Source of the DNA: Bacteroidales bacterium
Lineage (GTDB): Bacteria; Bacteroidota; Bacteroidia; Bacteroidales; GCA-2748055
Reading direction: 5' to 3'
Length of the DNA: 42,881 bases
NCBI GenBank assembly: GCA_018400695.1
Contig: JAGYMF010000003.1
Span: 1-42,881 of the forward strand
Part shown: in pieces, positions 15,974-24,088 of the stretch
How positions within the stretch are numbered: the stretch's first letter is position 1
Layout of the letters: every line of letters begins with the position of its first letter
The notes under the pieces: generated by a model
Seen by the model: the letters and a program-made list of their open reading frames with translations, nothing else
Told to the model about the DNA's origin: nothing
Databases searched by the model: none
Program-made: the position numbers and the translations under genes

Positions 15974-17551
15974 TCACAAAGCTCCACACCGCCGGTTCTC
16001 CCGTCCCAGCAGAATCGGGATCCGGAATCCCACCGCAGCCTTCCAGCCGTTACCGCGGTAGCTGACCGTGCTTATTGGCGGATACTCATCCAGGGAGGTG
16101 GTTACACTGGTCTGACCGATGGTTCTGAACCCGTGGCTGTAGGTAACACTGGCAGTGACAGCAAGCGGAAGGCTTATTGGTACACGGTACTCCAGCCCCA
16201 CACCTGCCTTCACGGTATATCCGAAACGCACCGGTCTCGATGCACTATATTCGAATGTTCCTCCAACCGGTCCCCCAGTTGTATTGTAGTCAAAGGATCC
16301 CCCGCCGGCAGATGCCGAATCCGCAACTATAAAATGGGTCAGCATCGAAGCGCCCAGGGTAGGGTAGACAGCGACCATGCTCCTGTAAAGATCAATATAG
16401 TACCTGAACATCAGCGGGACCTCCAAAAATCCTGGCGCCGCGGCACGTTCGCCGGCATCTGCCTCATGGTCGTACATCAGCGACACATAGGTGGCCGACC
16501 GTTGGTAATAGGCACCCACATCAACACCCAGCGCATTGCCGATCATCAACCCGGCATAGCCTCCCGTATGCATATTCGCGTACCTGAAAACCCCTTTCCC
16601 ATCGATGGGTCGTGCTCCCACAGCAGGATTCGTGGTGGAGAAGGAGCGCCACAGCGCCCCGATGTCGCCGCCGAAATAGAGGGTCCGGATCTCCCTTTTA
16701 AAGGAGCGCTGCTCCGTGGAGTGTTCGATCCTCCGGTGCTTCCGCACATCCCTGTTCTCCCACAGGTTGCTCACCGGGATGTGCAGGCTGAAGGCGCTTT
16801 CCCACCGGCTGCCATCTGAACGGCAGGTCGCTGTTAGTGGCGTCCCGGCGGAAAGATAATCGACCGTGGCGGCGGTCACATCGCGCAACCCCCTGAGGTA
16901 ACCAACACGCAACGAGACCTGCCAATTGGCGTTCATCCGGTAATTTACCGATACCCCGGTTTCGAGGAGGTGCAGGTCCTGCCGCACAACCTCCTGCTGC
17001 ATATCGTACTCCACAACGTTCCCCGCTTTGTCCGAAAGCAGGGATGCGGTACGTGGCAGCCAAGCATTCCCCGCCATTCTTCCGTAGTGGTAGCCCAGCT
17101 GCGGGGTGAAGCTGACGACGAGCGCGGGGTGCTGCCATGTGTATGCGATCCGCAGGGGGACCGACCAGGTGTTGTACTGTTGCTGAACGGATTGGTGCGG
17201 CCTGTTGTCCTGCAGGTTCAATCCGCCGTGGTATTGGTGGATGCTGACGCCAGTACCAACGCTGAGCCCGGGCATCACCTCCTGCCACAACGCCACATTG
17301 CCGGCCGTTCCATAGATCACCGCATCGTCGAACGTGCCGACCGGATCATCGGCCGTGTAGATATCCCACGCGGGACCGCCATCGAGGGTGAGGGTTGTTT
17401 TGAGCTGACAATGCAGGGGGAGGGCGGAAAAGAGCAGCAGGGCCAGGAGGGGAACAAGCTTTCTTATGCGGTGCAGGCTATTGTCGGGACCAGTTTTTCC
17501 GGCTGAACGAATGCCGGCGCCGGAAGGTTGGTATAACGGGCTGCTGTGCAT
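15974..17551 (-). CDS. Probable outer-membrane beta-barrel protein, repeat-containing
   Basis: This 525-residue protein starts at ATG 17551, eight bases after the stop of the upstream kinase gene. The N-terminus has an unusually long hydrophilic lead (~30 residues) before the hydrophobic core (LVPLLALLLFSALPLHCQ), so the true start may lie inside or the signal peptide may be extended. The mature part shows two similar barrel-like halves rich in strands such as ALVVSFTPQLGYHYG, WQVSLRVGYLRGL, MFRYYIDLYRSMVAVYPTLG and YTVKAGVGLEYRVP. It ends in a strand just before the CT-rich array. It appears co-transcribed with the NtrB/NtrC-like pair and may be a target or sensor-linked envelope component; the last point is inference. 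No named family recognised. Confidence 0.65.
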   Translation of the reverse strand: MHSSPLYQPSGAGIRSAGKTGPDNSLHRIRKLVPLLALLLFSALPLHCQLKTTLTLDGGPAWDIYTADDPVGTFDDAVIYGTAGNVALWQEVMPGLSVGTGVSIHQYHGGLNLQDNRPHQSVQQQYNTWSVPLRIAYTWQHPALVVSFTPQLGYHYGRMAGNAWLPRTASLLSDKAGNVVEYDMQQEVVRQDLHLLETGVSVNYRMNANWQVSLRVGYLRGLRDVTAATVDYLSAGTPLTATCRSDGSRWESAFSLHIPVSNLWENRDVRKHRRIEHSTEQRSFKREIRTLYFGGDIGALWRSFSTTNPAVGARPIDGKGVFRYANMHTGGYAGLMIGNALGVDVGAYYQRSATYVSLMYDHEADAGERAAAPGFLEVPLMFRYYIDLYRSMVAVYPTLGASMLTHFIVADSASAGGGSFDYNTTGGPVGGTFEYSASRPVRFGYTVKAGVGLEYRVPISLPLAVTASVTYSHGFRTIGQTSVTTSLDEYPPISTVSYRGNGWKAAVGFRIPILLGRENRRCGAL

Positions 17552-17559
17552 AGGCTGGA

Positions 17560-18912
17560 TCAGAATGTCAGTGAGAAAATGGTCTCCTTCTCCGGCTGCG
17601 ACTGGGCCGTGATGGTGCCGCCGTGAAGCCGGAGGATCTGCCGCGACAGGCTCAGTCCGATCCCGGAGCCGCTTCTCTTGGTCGTAAAAAATGGGATAAA
17701 GATCTTATCGAGCACCTCCTGGAGGATCCCGCGGCCGTTGTCGGTGACCTGGATGGTGGGTCGTCCCCGTTTGTTGTAGTAGCCCCTGATCGATATGTGC
17801 CCGTTAGCCACCCCCTCAAGGGCCTGCGTAGAATTCTTGATGAGGTTGATGAGTACCTGGGAGATCATGTGCTCGTCGATCTGCAGCAGGATGCTCTCCG
17901 ATTCAATGGTATAGGTCAGCTTAACCCCCTGGTCCTCCACCTCCTTCTTCATCAGCGTTACGACATTTTCCACCAATGTCTTCATCTGTATCATCTCAAA
18001 ATTCGGCTGTGGAATCTTGGTAAGGCTGCGGTAGGTCTCTACAAAATTCATCAACCCTGTGCTTCGCTTGTTGATGGTCTGCAGTGCCTGCTGGATCTCC
18101 TTCACCGCCTCTTTGTCAAGCGAGGGCGCCTCTTTGTCCTCCTGAAGATATCCTTTGATCATCATCTCAATGGTCGATGAGAGGCTGGAGATGGGGGCAA
18201 TGGAGTTCATGATCTCATGGGTGAGGACCCTGATCAGCTTCTGCCACGATTCGGTCTCCTGCAGTTCCAGGACGTTCTGAATATTTTTTACGGTGGTCAG
18301 CATGAGACGCTTGTCCTTCACTTTAAACTCGGTGGTCTGGATCGCCAGCTGCAACAGGTCGTCCTCATCCTGCACCTTCACGAGGAGGTTTTCGCCCGGC
18401 TGGATTTTCAGCAGGGTATCGCTGAGCTCCTGGCTCAGGGTGCTGAGCTGACGGATGTTTTTCAGTGTGCTGACCTGGAAGAGTTTCTTTGCTGCCGGAT
18501 TGATCATCTCCACCTCCCCGTTAGGCTGGTAGGAAAGGATGCTTACGTCGATATTCTGCACGATCGTTTGCAGGTAATGGAAGTGTTCCTCCTTCTCTGC
18601 ACGCACCTGCTGGAAATCATCCATCACATCGTTGAAGGCTTCATGCAGTGCCTCGAACGACGGACCTGCATCTTTCATGGTAAAGGTCCGGGTAAACTCC
18701 GAATACCTGATCGAATCCAGGAAATTGGTCAGCTCCCTGTTTGTCCGGTCAACATAGCGGATCAGTGCCCAGACCTGGTACACCATCAGCGCGACCACCA
18801 TGACAGGCGTGAAGATATGTGACTGGTCCAGCGACAGGAACAGCAACAGGCATGTGAAGGTGATCAGCAATACCCTGATGGTTACATTAACCCTGAATTG
18901 TTTATAAACCAT
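17560..18912 (-). CDS. NtrB-type sensor histidine kinase with PAS domain
   Basis: A 450-residue membrane kinase. Two hydrophobic segments sit near residues 11-28 and 34-50 with almost no periplasmic loop. A HAMP-like or linker helix and a PAS-like domain (~105-210, QNIDVSILSYQPNGEVEMIN) follow. The HisKA motif is VLTHEIMNSIAPISSL with the phospho-accepting His at residue 232. The HATPase_c domain has N box LINLIKNSTQAL, G1 DNGRGILQEVLDKIF and G2 GSGIGLSLSRQIL. Its start overlaps the end of the regulator gene by 11 bases, indicating translational coupling, so it is the cognate kinase of that regulator. The lack of a periplasmic sensor domain suggests it senses membrane state or a cytoplasmic cue. 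Family assignment is strong; the stimulus is unknown. Confidence 0.93.
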   Translation of the reverse strand: MVYKQFRVNVTIRVLLITFTCLLLFLSLDQSHIFTPVMVVALMVYQVWALIRYVDRTNRELTNFLDSIRYSEFTRTFTMKDAGPSFEALHEAFNDVMDDFQQVRAEKEEHFHYLQTIVQNIDVSILSYQPNGEVEMINPAAKKLFQVSTLKNIRQLSTLSQELSDTLLKIQPGENLLVKVQDEDDLLQLAIQTTEFKVKDKRLMLTTVKNIQNVLELQETESWQKLIRVLTHEIMNSIAPISSLSSTIEMMIKGYLQEDKEAPSLDKEAVKEIQQALQTINKRSTGLMNFVETYRSLTKIPQPNFEMIQMKTLVENVVTLMKKEVEDQGVKLTYTIESESILLQIDEHMISQVLINLIKNSTQALEGVANGHISIRGYYNKRGRPTIQVTDNGRGILQEVLDKIFIPFFTTKRSGSGIGLSLSRQILRLHGGTITAQSQPEKETIFSLTF

Positions 18913-20281
18913 GCTTCTCCATTCTTCTGTATAAAGAGGTACGTGTTAATCCCAGCTGTGATGAGGCCTGACTGATGTTTCCCTGGTTCTGCTTCATCAC
19001 CTTGTTGATCACCGCCTTTTCGATTTCGTCCAGGTTGTACGTTCCAAAGTCATTGCCGTCGAACGATGCTGAATGATCATTGGAAAGCATAAAGTCCTCC
19101 GCACCCAGGCTGGTGCTGTCACTCATGATCACCGCCCGCTCAATCGCATGCTGCAGCTCCCTGACATTTCCGGGCCACTGGTACTGGTTGAGCTTCTTGA
19201 TGGCGGATGACTGGATGTTGCGGATCGACTTTTTGTATTTCTTGCTGTAAATCTTCAGAAAGTGATCGGCCAGGATCGGGATGTCGCCGGTACGGTCCCT
19301 CAGCGGGGGAAGGTGGATCTCAACCGTATTGATCCTGTAAAGCAGGTCCTGCCGGAAGTTGCCCTTGCTGACATCCTCGTGGATGTTGATGTTGGTGGCA
19401 CAGATGAGCCTTACATCTACCGGCAAGGGCTTTGTGGCACCTACCCGGACCACCTCCTGCCGCTCGATCACGGTGAGCAGCTTTGACTGAAGGGGGTAGG
19501 AGAGGTTGCCGATCTCATCCAGGAAGAGGGTGCCGCCCGAGGCGATCTCAAACCTACCCTGCTTCATCTTGTGTGCATCGGTGAATGCCCCCTTCTCATG
19601 ACCAAAAAGTTCACTCTCAAAAAGCGTCTCGGCAATAGAGCCCAGGTCGACACTGATAAAGACCTCCTCCTTGCGGATGGAGTTCCGGTATATGGCCCTT
19701 GCAACCAGCTCTTTTCCTGTACCGTTCTCACCGAGGATCAGCACGTTGGCATCCGTGGCAGCCACCTTTTTGATCGTCCGGAATACCTCCTGCATCTCCG
19801 GCGAATTACCAATGAAGTCGGTGAAGGGCTGGTCCAGTACCGCACTGATCTCCTGTTGCCTGATCTTGAGTGATGCTGCCTGTACCTTCGACCGGTGGAG
19901 GTTCACGGCAGAATTGATGGTGGCCAGGATCTTTTCGTTCTGCCAGGGTTTTAACACAAAGTCAGTCGCCCCTGACTTGATCGCCTTCACAGCCTTTTCA
20001 GCATCACCGTAAGCTGTAATAAAAACCACAACGGCATTGGGGTCCAGGTCGAGAATAACACTCAGGGCATCAAAACCCTCCTGTCCGCTGATGGCATCCT
20101 TGGTGAAATTCATATCGAGCAGGATGACGTCCCAATCCTCCTTTTGCATCATTGCGGGAATCTGCTCCGGACCGCTCAGTGTCTCTATCCGTTCAACGTG
20201 CTGGCGCAGCAATAGCTTCAGCGCAAACAGGATGTCTTCATTGTCGTCGACAACCAGGATCTTTCCTTTTTTTTCGTCCAT
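18902..20281 (-). CDS. NtrC-type sigma-54-dependent response regulator
   Basis: A 459-residue activator with three domains. The receiver (1-125) has the acidic pair DD at 12-13, phospho-acceptor D56 and Lys in VLKPW. An AAA+ domain (~150-380) has Walker A GENGTGKE (~184-191), Walker B GGTLFLDEIG, and the sigma-54 contact loop as GAFTDA (231-236) in place of the more common GAFTGA. A Fis-type helix-turn-helix closes the protein (ISQASSQLGLTRTSLYRRM). The gene leads a minus-strand unit with the kinase (11-base overlap) and the outer-membrane gene. It is divergent from the adaptor/TolC genes, which are its most likely targets together with its own operon. Use of an RpoN promoter is implied by the family; the site itself is only weakly supported. 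Confidence 0.95.
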   Translation of the reverse strand: MDEKKGKILVVDDNEDILFALKLLLRQHVERIETLSGPEQIPAMMQKEDWDVILLDMNFTKDAISGQEGFDALSVILDLDPNAVVVFITAYGDAEKAVKAIKSGATDFVLKPWQNEKILATINSAVNLHRSKVQAASLKIRQQEISAVLDQPFTDFIGNSPEMQEVFRTIKKVAATDANVLILGENGTGKELVARAIYRNSIRKEEVFISVDLGSIAETLFESELFGHEKGAFTDAHKMKQGRFEIASGGTLFLDEIGNLSYPLQSKLLTVIERQEVVRVGATKPLPVDVRLICATNINIHEDVSKGNFRQDLLYRINTVEIHLPPLRDRTGDIPILADHFLKIYSKKYKKSIRNIQSSAIKKLNQYQWPGNVRELQHAIERAVIMSDSTSLGAEDFMLSNDHSASFDGNDFGTYNLDEIEKAVINKVMKQNQGNISQASSQLGLTRTSLYRRMEKHGL

Positions 20282-20615
20282 GGGTATATATTTTTTTAAT
20301 TACCGGTTTTTTGTACACAAAAAAAATGCCTTATCCACTAAGGAATTAAACGACAAATAGTTTTCGTGCAGACAGCTTGAGCAAATATAGTAAAAAGGTG
20401 TACGTTTCCGAACAGCTGACCACCATTATCGAACATTTTTTTTTCCTGCTATCTTCTCTGTTTTGTATTAAAGGATTGATTCTCAAAAAGGTATTTTCTT
20501 TGGCACAATAAATGAATTGTCCATCAGCAAATAATCAATTTTTTATACGTGAACATGGTTATTTGCGAAGGATAAGTTACTGCTTATCAAGATCAATAAA
20601 TTTAAAACTGACAAC
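20282..20615. other. Divergent intergenic region between regulator and adaptor genes
   Basis: About 330 AT-rich bases with no gene. It must hold promoters for both directions. The only candidate recognised is a degenerate sigma-54-like site at 20501-20515. Several A and T runs of eight or nine bases occur, but no clear paired operator was found. Confidence 0.6.
20501..20515 (+). promoter_or_regulatory. Weak sigma-54-like promoter upstream of the adaptor gene
   Basis: TGGCACAATAAATGA has the TGGCAC -24 element with GG followed after ten bases by GA, where GC would be the consensus -12 dinucleotide. The start of the adaptor gene is 101 bases downstream. The link with the adjacent NtrC-type activator raises its plausibility, but the -12 mismatch keeps it tentative. 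Confidence 0.3.
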
Positions 20616-21884
20616 ATGGACGGAATGGACCGTATCATAGAGAAAAAGAGAGGACTGACCAGAAAAACTGCGATGTATGGTGTCATGGGCATCCTGATCC
20701 TGACAATGGCAGGGATCCTCATCTTCGGAGATAAAAGTTCAAAGTACAATGTGGAGCTGTCACGGCTGACCATCGACGAGGTCAGAATGGATGTGTTCCA
20801 GGATTATATCACTGAGCAAGGGGTTGTGCAACCGATCAGGACCATCTACCTTGATGCTGTGGAAGGCGGACGCGTGGAGGAGATCCTGATTGAGGAGGGC
20901 AGCACGGTCAGCAAGGGCGATGTGATCCTGCGGATGAGCAACAACAACCTCCTCCTGGAGATCACCAACAACGAGGCCCAGGTGGTGCGTGCAATCAATG
21001 AACTACGTACAGCCAGGCTGTCGATGGACCAGCAGAAGCTGGCGAACAAGCAGCAGATCATCCGGCTCAACAACCAGGTCAAGCAGGAGAAACGGATGTT
21101 TGAGAAGAACAAGCTGCTGGTGGCCCAGAACCATATCTCTCAGGAGGAGTTCGACCGGTCGGCCGAGGCCTATGAAACCTCCCTGGCACAACTGGATCTT
21201 GTGAAGGAGACGTACAGGAACGACTCCATCTACCGTGCTATTCAGATCAGCTCGCTGGAGTCTTCCGTGAAGAGCATGGAAAAGAGCATGACAATTATCC
21301 GTAAGAGACTGGAGAGCCTCAATTTTAAAGCCCCCGTGGATGGCGAACTTGCCACGCTGACACCCGAAATCGGTCAGGTGATCAACTATGGCACCAGGGT
21401 GGGGACGATCAACATCCTTGAATCGTATAAGATGCGTGTGGAAATTGATGAGCATTATATTGCCAGGATACATACCGGTCTTACCGGGGAATGTGATTTT
21501 GCCAATAAATCTTATCCGGCAGAGATCGCCAAGGTATACCCGGAGGTGCAAAACGGGCGTTTCGGTGTTGATATGGTCTTCACGGGAGATGTTCCGGAAC
21601 AGATCAGGATCGGACAGGCATCCCGTATCAGGCTGCAGCTGGGAGAATCAAGGGAGGGTTTGCTGCTTTCCAAAGGAGGTTTCTACAGCAAGACCGGCGG
21701 ACAGTGGGTGTTTGTGGTGGATCCTTCGGGCGATTTTGCAGTGAAGCGGGATATCTCCATCGGAAGACAAAATCCACGGTATTATGAGGTGCTTTCGGGA
21801 CTTGAGCCCGGTGAAAAGGTGATCACATCAAGCTACCAAACCTTTGCCGATCACGATAAGCTGATCCTCAAAGACAACAATTAA
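20616..21884 (+). CDS. Periplasmic adaptor (membrane fusion protein), HlyD/MacA-like
   Basis: A 422-residue protein with one N-terminal membrane segment (~18-37, TAMYGVMGILILTMAGILIF). A lipoyl-like half follows (AVEGGRVEEILIEEGSTVSKGDVILRM). A long alpha hairpin of charged heptads (~105-235, with MFEKNKLLVAQNHISQEEFD at the turn) leads to the second lipoyl half (FKAPVDGELATLTPEIGQVI). Beta-barrel and membrane-proximal domains then extend to the end (VVDPSGDFAVKRDISIG...LEPGEKVITSSYQTF). Such proteins bridge an inner-membrane ABC or RND pump to an outer-membrane channel. The TolC-like gene follows after 81 bases, but no ATPase or permease lies between them or nearby. Start at ATG 20616; ATG 20625 is also possible. 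Confidence 0.92.
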   Translation: MDGMDRIIEKKRGLTRKTAMYGVMGILILTMAGILIFGDKSSKYNVELSRLTIDEVRMDVFQDYITEQGVVQPIRTIYLDAVEGGRVEEILIEEGSTVSKGDVILRMSNNNLLLEITNNEAQVVRAINELRTARLSMDQQKLANKQQIIRLNNQVKQEKRMFEKNKLLVAQNHISQEEFDRSAEAYETSLAQLDLVKETYRNDSIYRAIQISSLESSVKSMEKSMTIIRKRLESLNFKAPVDGELATLTPEIGQVINYGTRVGTINILESYKMRVEIDEHYIARIHTGLTGECDFANKSYPAEIAKVYPEVQNGRFGVDMVFTGDVPEQIRIGQASRIRLQLGESREGLLLSKGGFYSKTGGQWVFVVDPSGDFAVKRDISIGRQNPRYYEVLSGLEPGEKVITSSYQTFADHDKLILKDNN

Positions 21885-21904
21885 ATACTGCTTTCAGGTC
21901 GTAT

Positions 21905-21950
21905 TGTACGGACCATATATTGAAAAAGTACTGTACATGATCCATATATT
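21905..21950 (+). repeat. Two short direct repeats between adaptor and TolC genes
   Basis: TGTAC-N3-CCATATATT (21905-21921) is followed by TGTAC-N5-CCATATATT (21932-21950). They lie in the 81-base gap just before the TolC-like gene. They could be a pair of regulator sites or a recombination scar; the sequence does not decide. Confidence 0.4.
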
Positions 21951-21965
21951 TAAAGACACGCTGAT

Positions 21966-23327
21966 ATGAAACCCTTTATCATTAACGTACTGGCCCTGTC
22001 ACTGTTTACCATCTCAATTTCTGCCCAGGAGCAGGACAACTGGCCGCTCGACAGATGCATTGTATATGCCATGGAAAACAATATCTCTCTAAAACGGGAA
22101 GCATTGTCTGCCGAGCTGGACAGGAAGGACCTTGCGCAGAGCAAGCTTGACCTGCTTCCCGATCTGAACGGACAGGTAGAGCACAACCTGGGCGCCGGAC
22201 GGGTGCTCGACCGGGGAACTTACGAGTGGGTGAACACCGATGTGAGCCAGGGAGACCTGGGTGTGGTAAGCAGTGTGACGTTGTTCGGAGGATTGACGGG
22301 ATACAATTCGATAAAAATGTCAGAGGCCGGATCGCTGGCCTCCCTCGCGCGACTGGAGCAGCTGGGGAACAATATCCAGTTGCAGGTGATGACTGGTTAC
22401 CTTGACCTGTTGCAAAAGATGGAACTGTATGAGATTGCTGTGGAGAAGGCCGATGTTACAGCAATGCAGGTCGATCGGATGAAAAAGCTGCAGGAGGTTG
22501 GAAATGTTTCGGCAGGAGAAGTTCTCGAGGTGAAGGCCCAGCTGTCATCAGAGAAATACAACATGACCATGGCAAAGAACGCGATGGATGTGGCAAAGCT
22601 TACCCTGGTCCAGCTGCTGAACCTGCCGGATCCGGAATCGTTCAGCATCGAAAAGCCGGCCATAGAGGATCCGTCGCTATTGAAAATACCAGATCTGGAG
22701 ACTGTATATACGCTTGCTGTTAAGAAACTTCCACAGGTCAGGGGCGCTGAACACAACATCAATTACCAGGAGAAAAACCTGGCTGTGGCACGTGGCCGGC
22801 TCTCCCCGGAGTTGTACCTCCGCGCACTCTACTATTCCAACTACAGCGATAAACTGATCAACCCCAGGGAGGTGAACCCTTCCGAACCGGTGTTGAATTA
22901 TCCCGTTCCTCAGCAGGTGTTCGACAACCAGTACAGGCAGGTGAGCATCGGATTGAACATCCCAGTATTTAACAAATGGCAGCACCGTACGAATATCAGC
23001 AAAGCGAAGATCGGACTTGAGGATGCACACTATGAGCTGGAGCTTACCAAGCAGCAGCTGTTCAAGGAGATTCAGCAGTATCATTCGGATGTCAGGGCGG
23101 CGTATGACAAATACCAGGCAGCGGTCGAATCGCACGAAAACAGTGAAGAGGCATTCCGCTATGCGGAGGAGAAGTTCAAGGTAGGGATGGCGACAGCCCT
23201 CGAACTGGAAGAGGCACGCAACCGCCTGTTTGCTGCCCGCGCAGAACAGGTCAGCGCCAGGTACCTTTTTATCTTCTACATGGAGATCCTTGAATTTTTC
23301 TCGGGAGAGGAGATATCGCTGACCTGA
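21966..23327 (+). CDS. TolC-family outer-membrane efflux channel
   Basis: A 453-residue protein with a Sec signal peptide (MKPFIINVLALSLFTISISA, cleaved before QEQ). Two homologous OEP repeats follow, each with strands and long amphipathic helices (DLAQSKLDLLPDLNGQVEHN, then AVARGRLSPELYL-type in the second half). Conserved details include WPLDRCIVYAMENN near the N-terminus, the TLFGGLTGYNSI strand of repeat 1 and the NIPVFNKWQHRTNISKAKI strand of repeat 2. KVGMATALELEEARNRL sits in the last helix. As a trimer it would form the outer-membrane exit duct for the adjacent adaptor. The missing inner-membrane pump must be supplied from elsewhere in the genome if the system is functional. Confidence 0.94.
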   Translation: MKPFIINVLALSLFTISISAQEQDNWPLDRCIVYAMENNISLKREALSAELDRKDLAQSKLDLLPDLNGQVEHNLGAGRVLDRGTYEWVNTDVSQGDLGVVSSVTLFGGLTGYNSIKMSEAGSLASLARLEQLGNNIQLQVMTGYLDLLQKMELYEIAVEKADVTAMQVDRMKKLQEVGNVSAGEVLEVKAQLSSEKYNMTMAKNAMDVAKLTLVQLLNLPDPESFSIEKPAIEDPSLLKIPDLETVYTLAVKKLPQVRGAEHNINYQEKNLAVARGRLSPELYLRALYYSNYSDKLINPREVNPSEPVLNYPVPQQVFDNQYRQVSIGLNIPVFNKWQHRTNISKAKIGLEDAHYELELTKQQLFKEIQQYHSDVRAAYDKYQAAVESHENSEEAFRYAEEKFKVGMATALELEEARNRLFAARAEQVSARYLFIFYMEILEFFSGEEISLT

Positions 23328-23449
23328 ACAACCTGTAAGCAGTAAAATAGCGCTGTTTATTCTTGTCTTTTGCACTTCGGTCAAAAAAAACAGGTCAGCA
23401 ATTATTTAATGGAGGAAACTGTTAATTTTGTTCCTCAAATTTATCCTTG

Positions 23450-24019
23450 ATGAAGAAAGCATTTCTTGCCATTGCTGTGTGCCTGTTTTTCACTGTCCTT
23501 TCGCATGGACAGGTCATTAATTTTGCCAAAACATTGCCTGTAAGGGCATTTAGTCTCTCAGTAGCACCGGTTTATAATGTACCCAATGTGTTTCACCGCG
23601 ATATGGAGGGGGTCTCCTATATGCTGATGGCCGGGTATGGCTTAGGCTACGATGTGGATATGAGCCTGAAATACGCCTATACCAACAGTGACGATTTTTT
23701 TGGTGTTGACGTACAGTATCTTTTCAGGGAGACCAGGAGCAGTTACTACTCCTTCTTCGGTGGCATGCACAAGTGGGAGGAGTACGGCATTGATCTCACA
23801 GTAAGCTACACCCACACCCCACAGTACTGGATCAACCTCTCAGCCGGACTCGATATGGATGTCGATTTCACCAGTCAGCTGGAGCTCAGGGCCTGGATTC
23901 CGCTGAACGTGGGGATCAACCTGGACGACCGCTATTACCTGTTCCTCGAGTACGACCTGCCTGCCAATGAGCGTGCCTGGGATATTCTGGGTGGCGGTAT
24001 CACCTTTATCTTTCGCTAA
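23450..24019 (+). CDS. Small secreted beta-barrel-like protein
   Basis: A 189-residue protein starting at ATG 23450 (a TTG lies directly before it). The signal peptide is MKKAFLAIAVCLFFTVLSHG. The mature chain is made of short strands with alternating aromatic residues (YMLMAGYGLGYDVDMSLKYA, SYYSFFGGMHKW, YYLFLEYDLPA) and ends with GGGITFIFR, a typical C-terminal beta signal (final aromatic plus R). A small outer-membrane barrel is therefore likely. It lies 122 bases after the TolC-like gene, and a possible own promoter (-7 TAATTTTG, 23423-23430) suggests it may be transcribed separately. No family name can be given. Confidence 0.65.
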   Translation: MKKAFLAIAVCLFFTVLSHGQVINFAKTLPVRAFSLSVAPVYNVPNVFHRDMEGVSYMLMAGYGLGYDVDMSLKYAYTNSDDFFGVDVQYLFRETRSSYYSFFGGMHKWEEYGIDLTVSYTHTPQYWINLSAGLDMDVDFTSQLELRAWIPLNVGINLDDRYYLFLEYDLPANERAWDILGGGITFIFR

Positions 24020-24088
24020 CGACCGGTGCTATTATCCACACCATGGATGGACAACCTGATCCTGCGTTGCCACAACGCCTTCAGCAGT

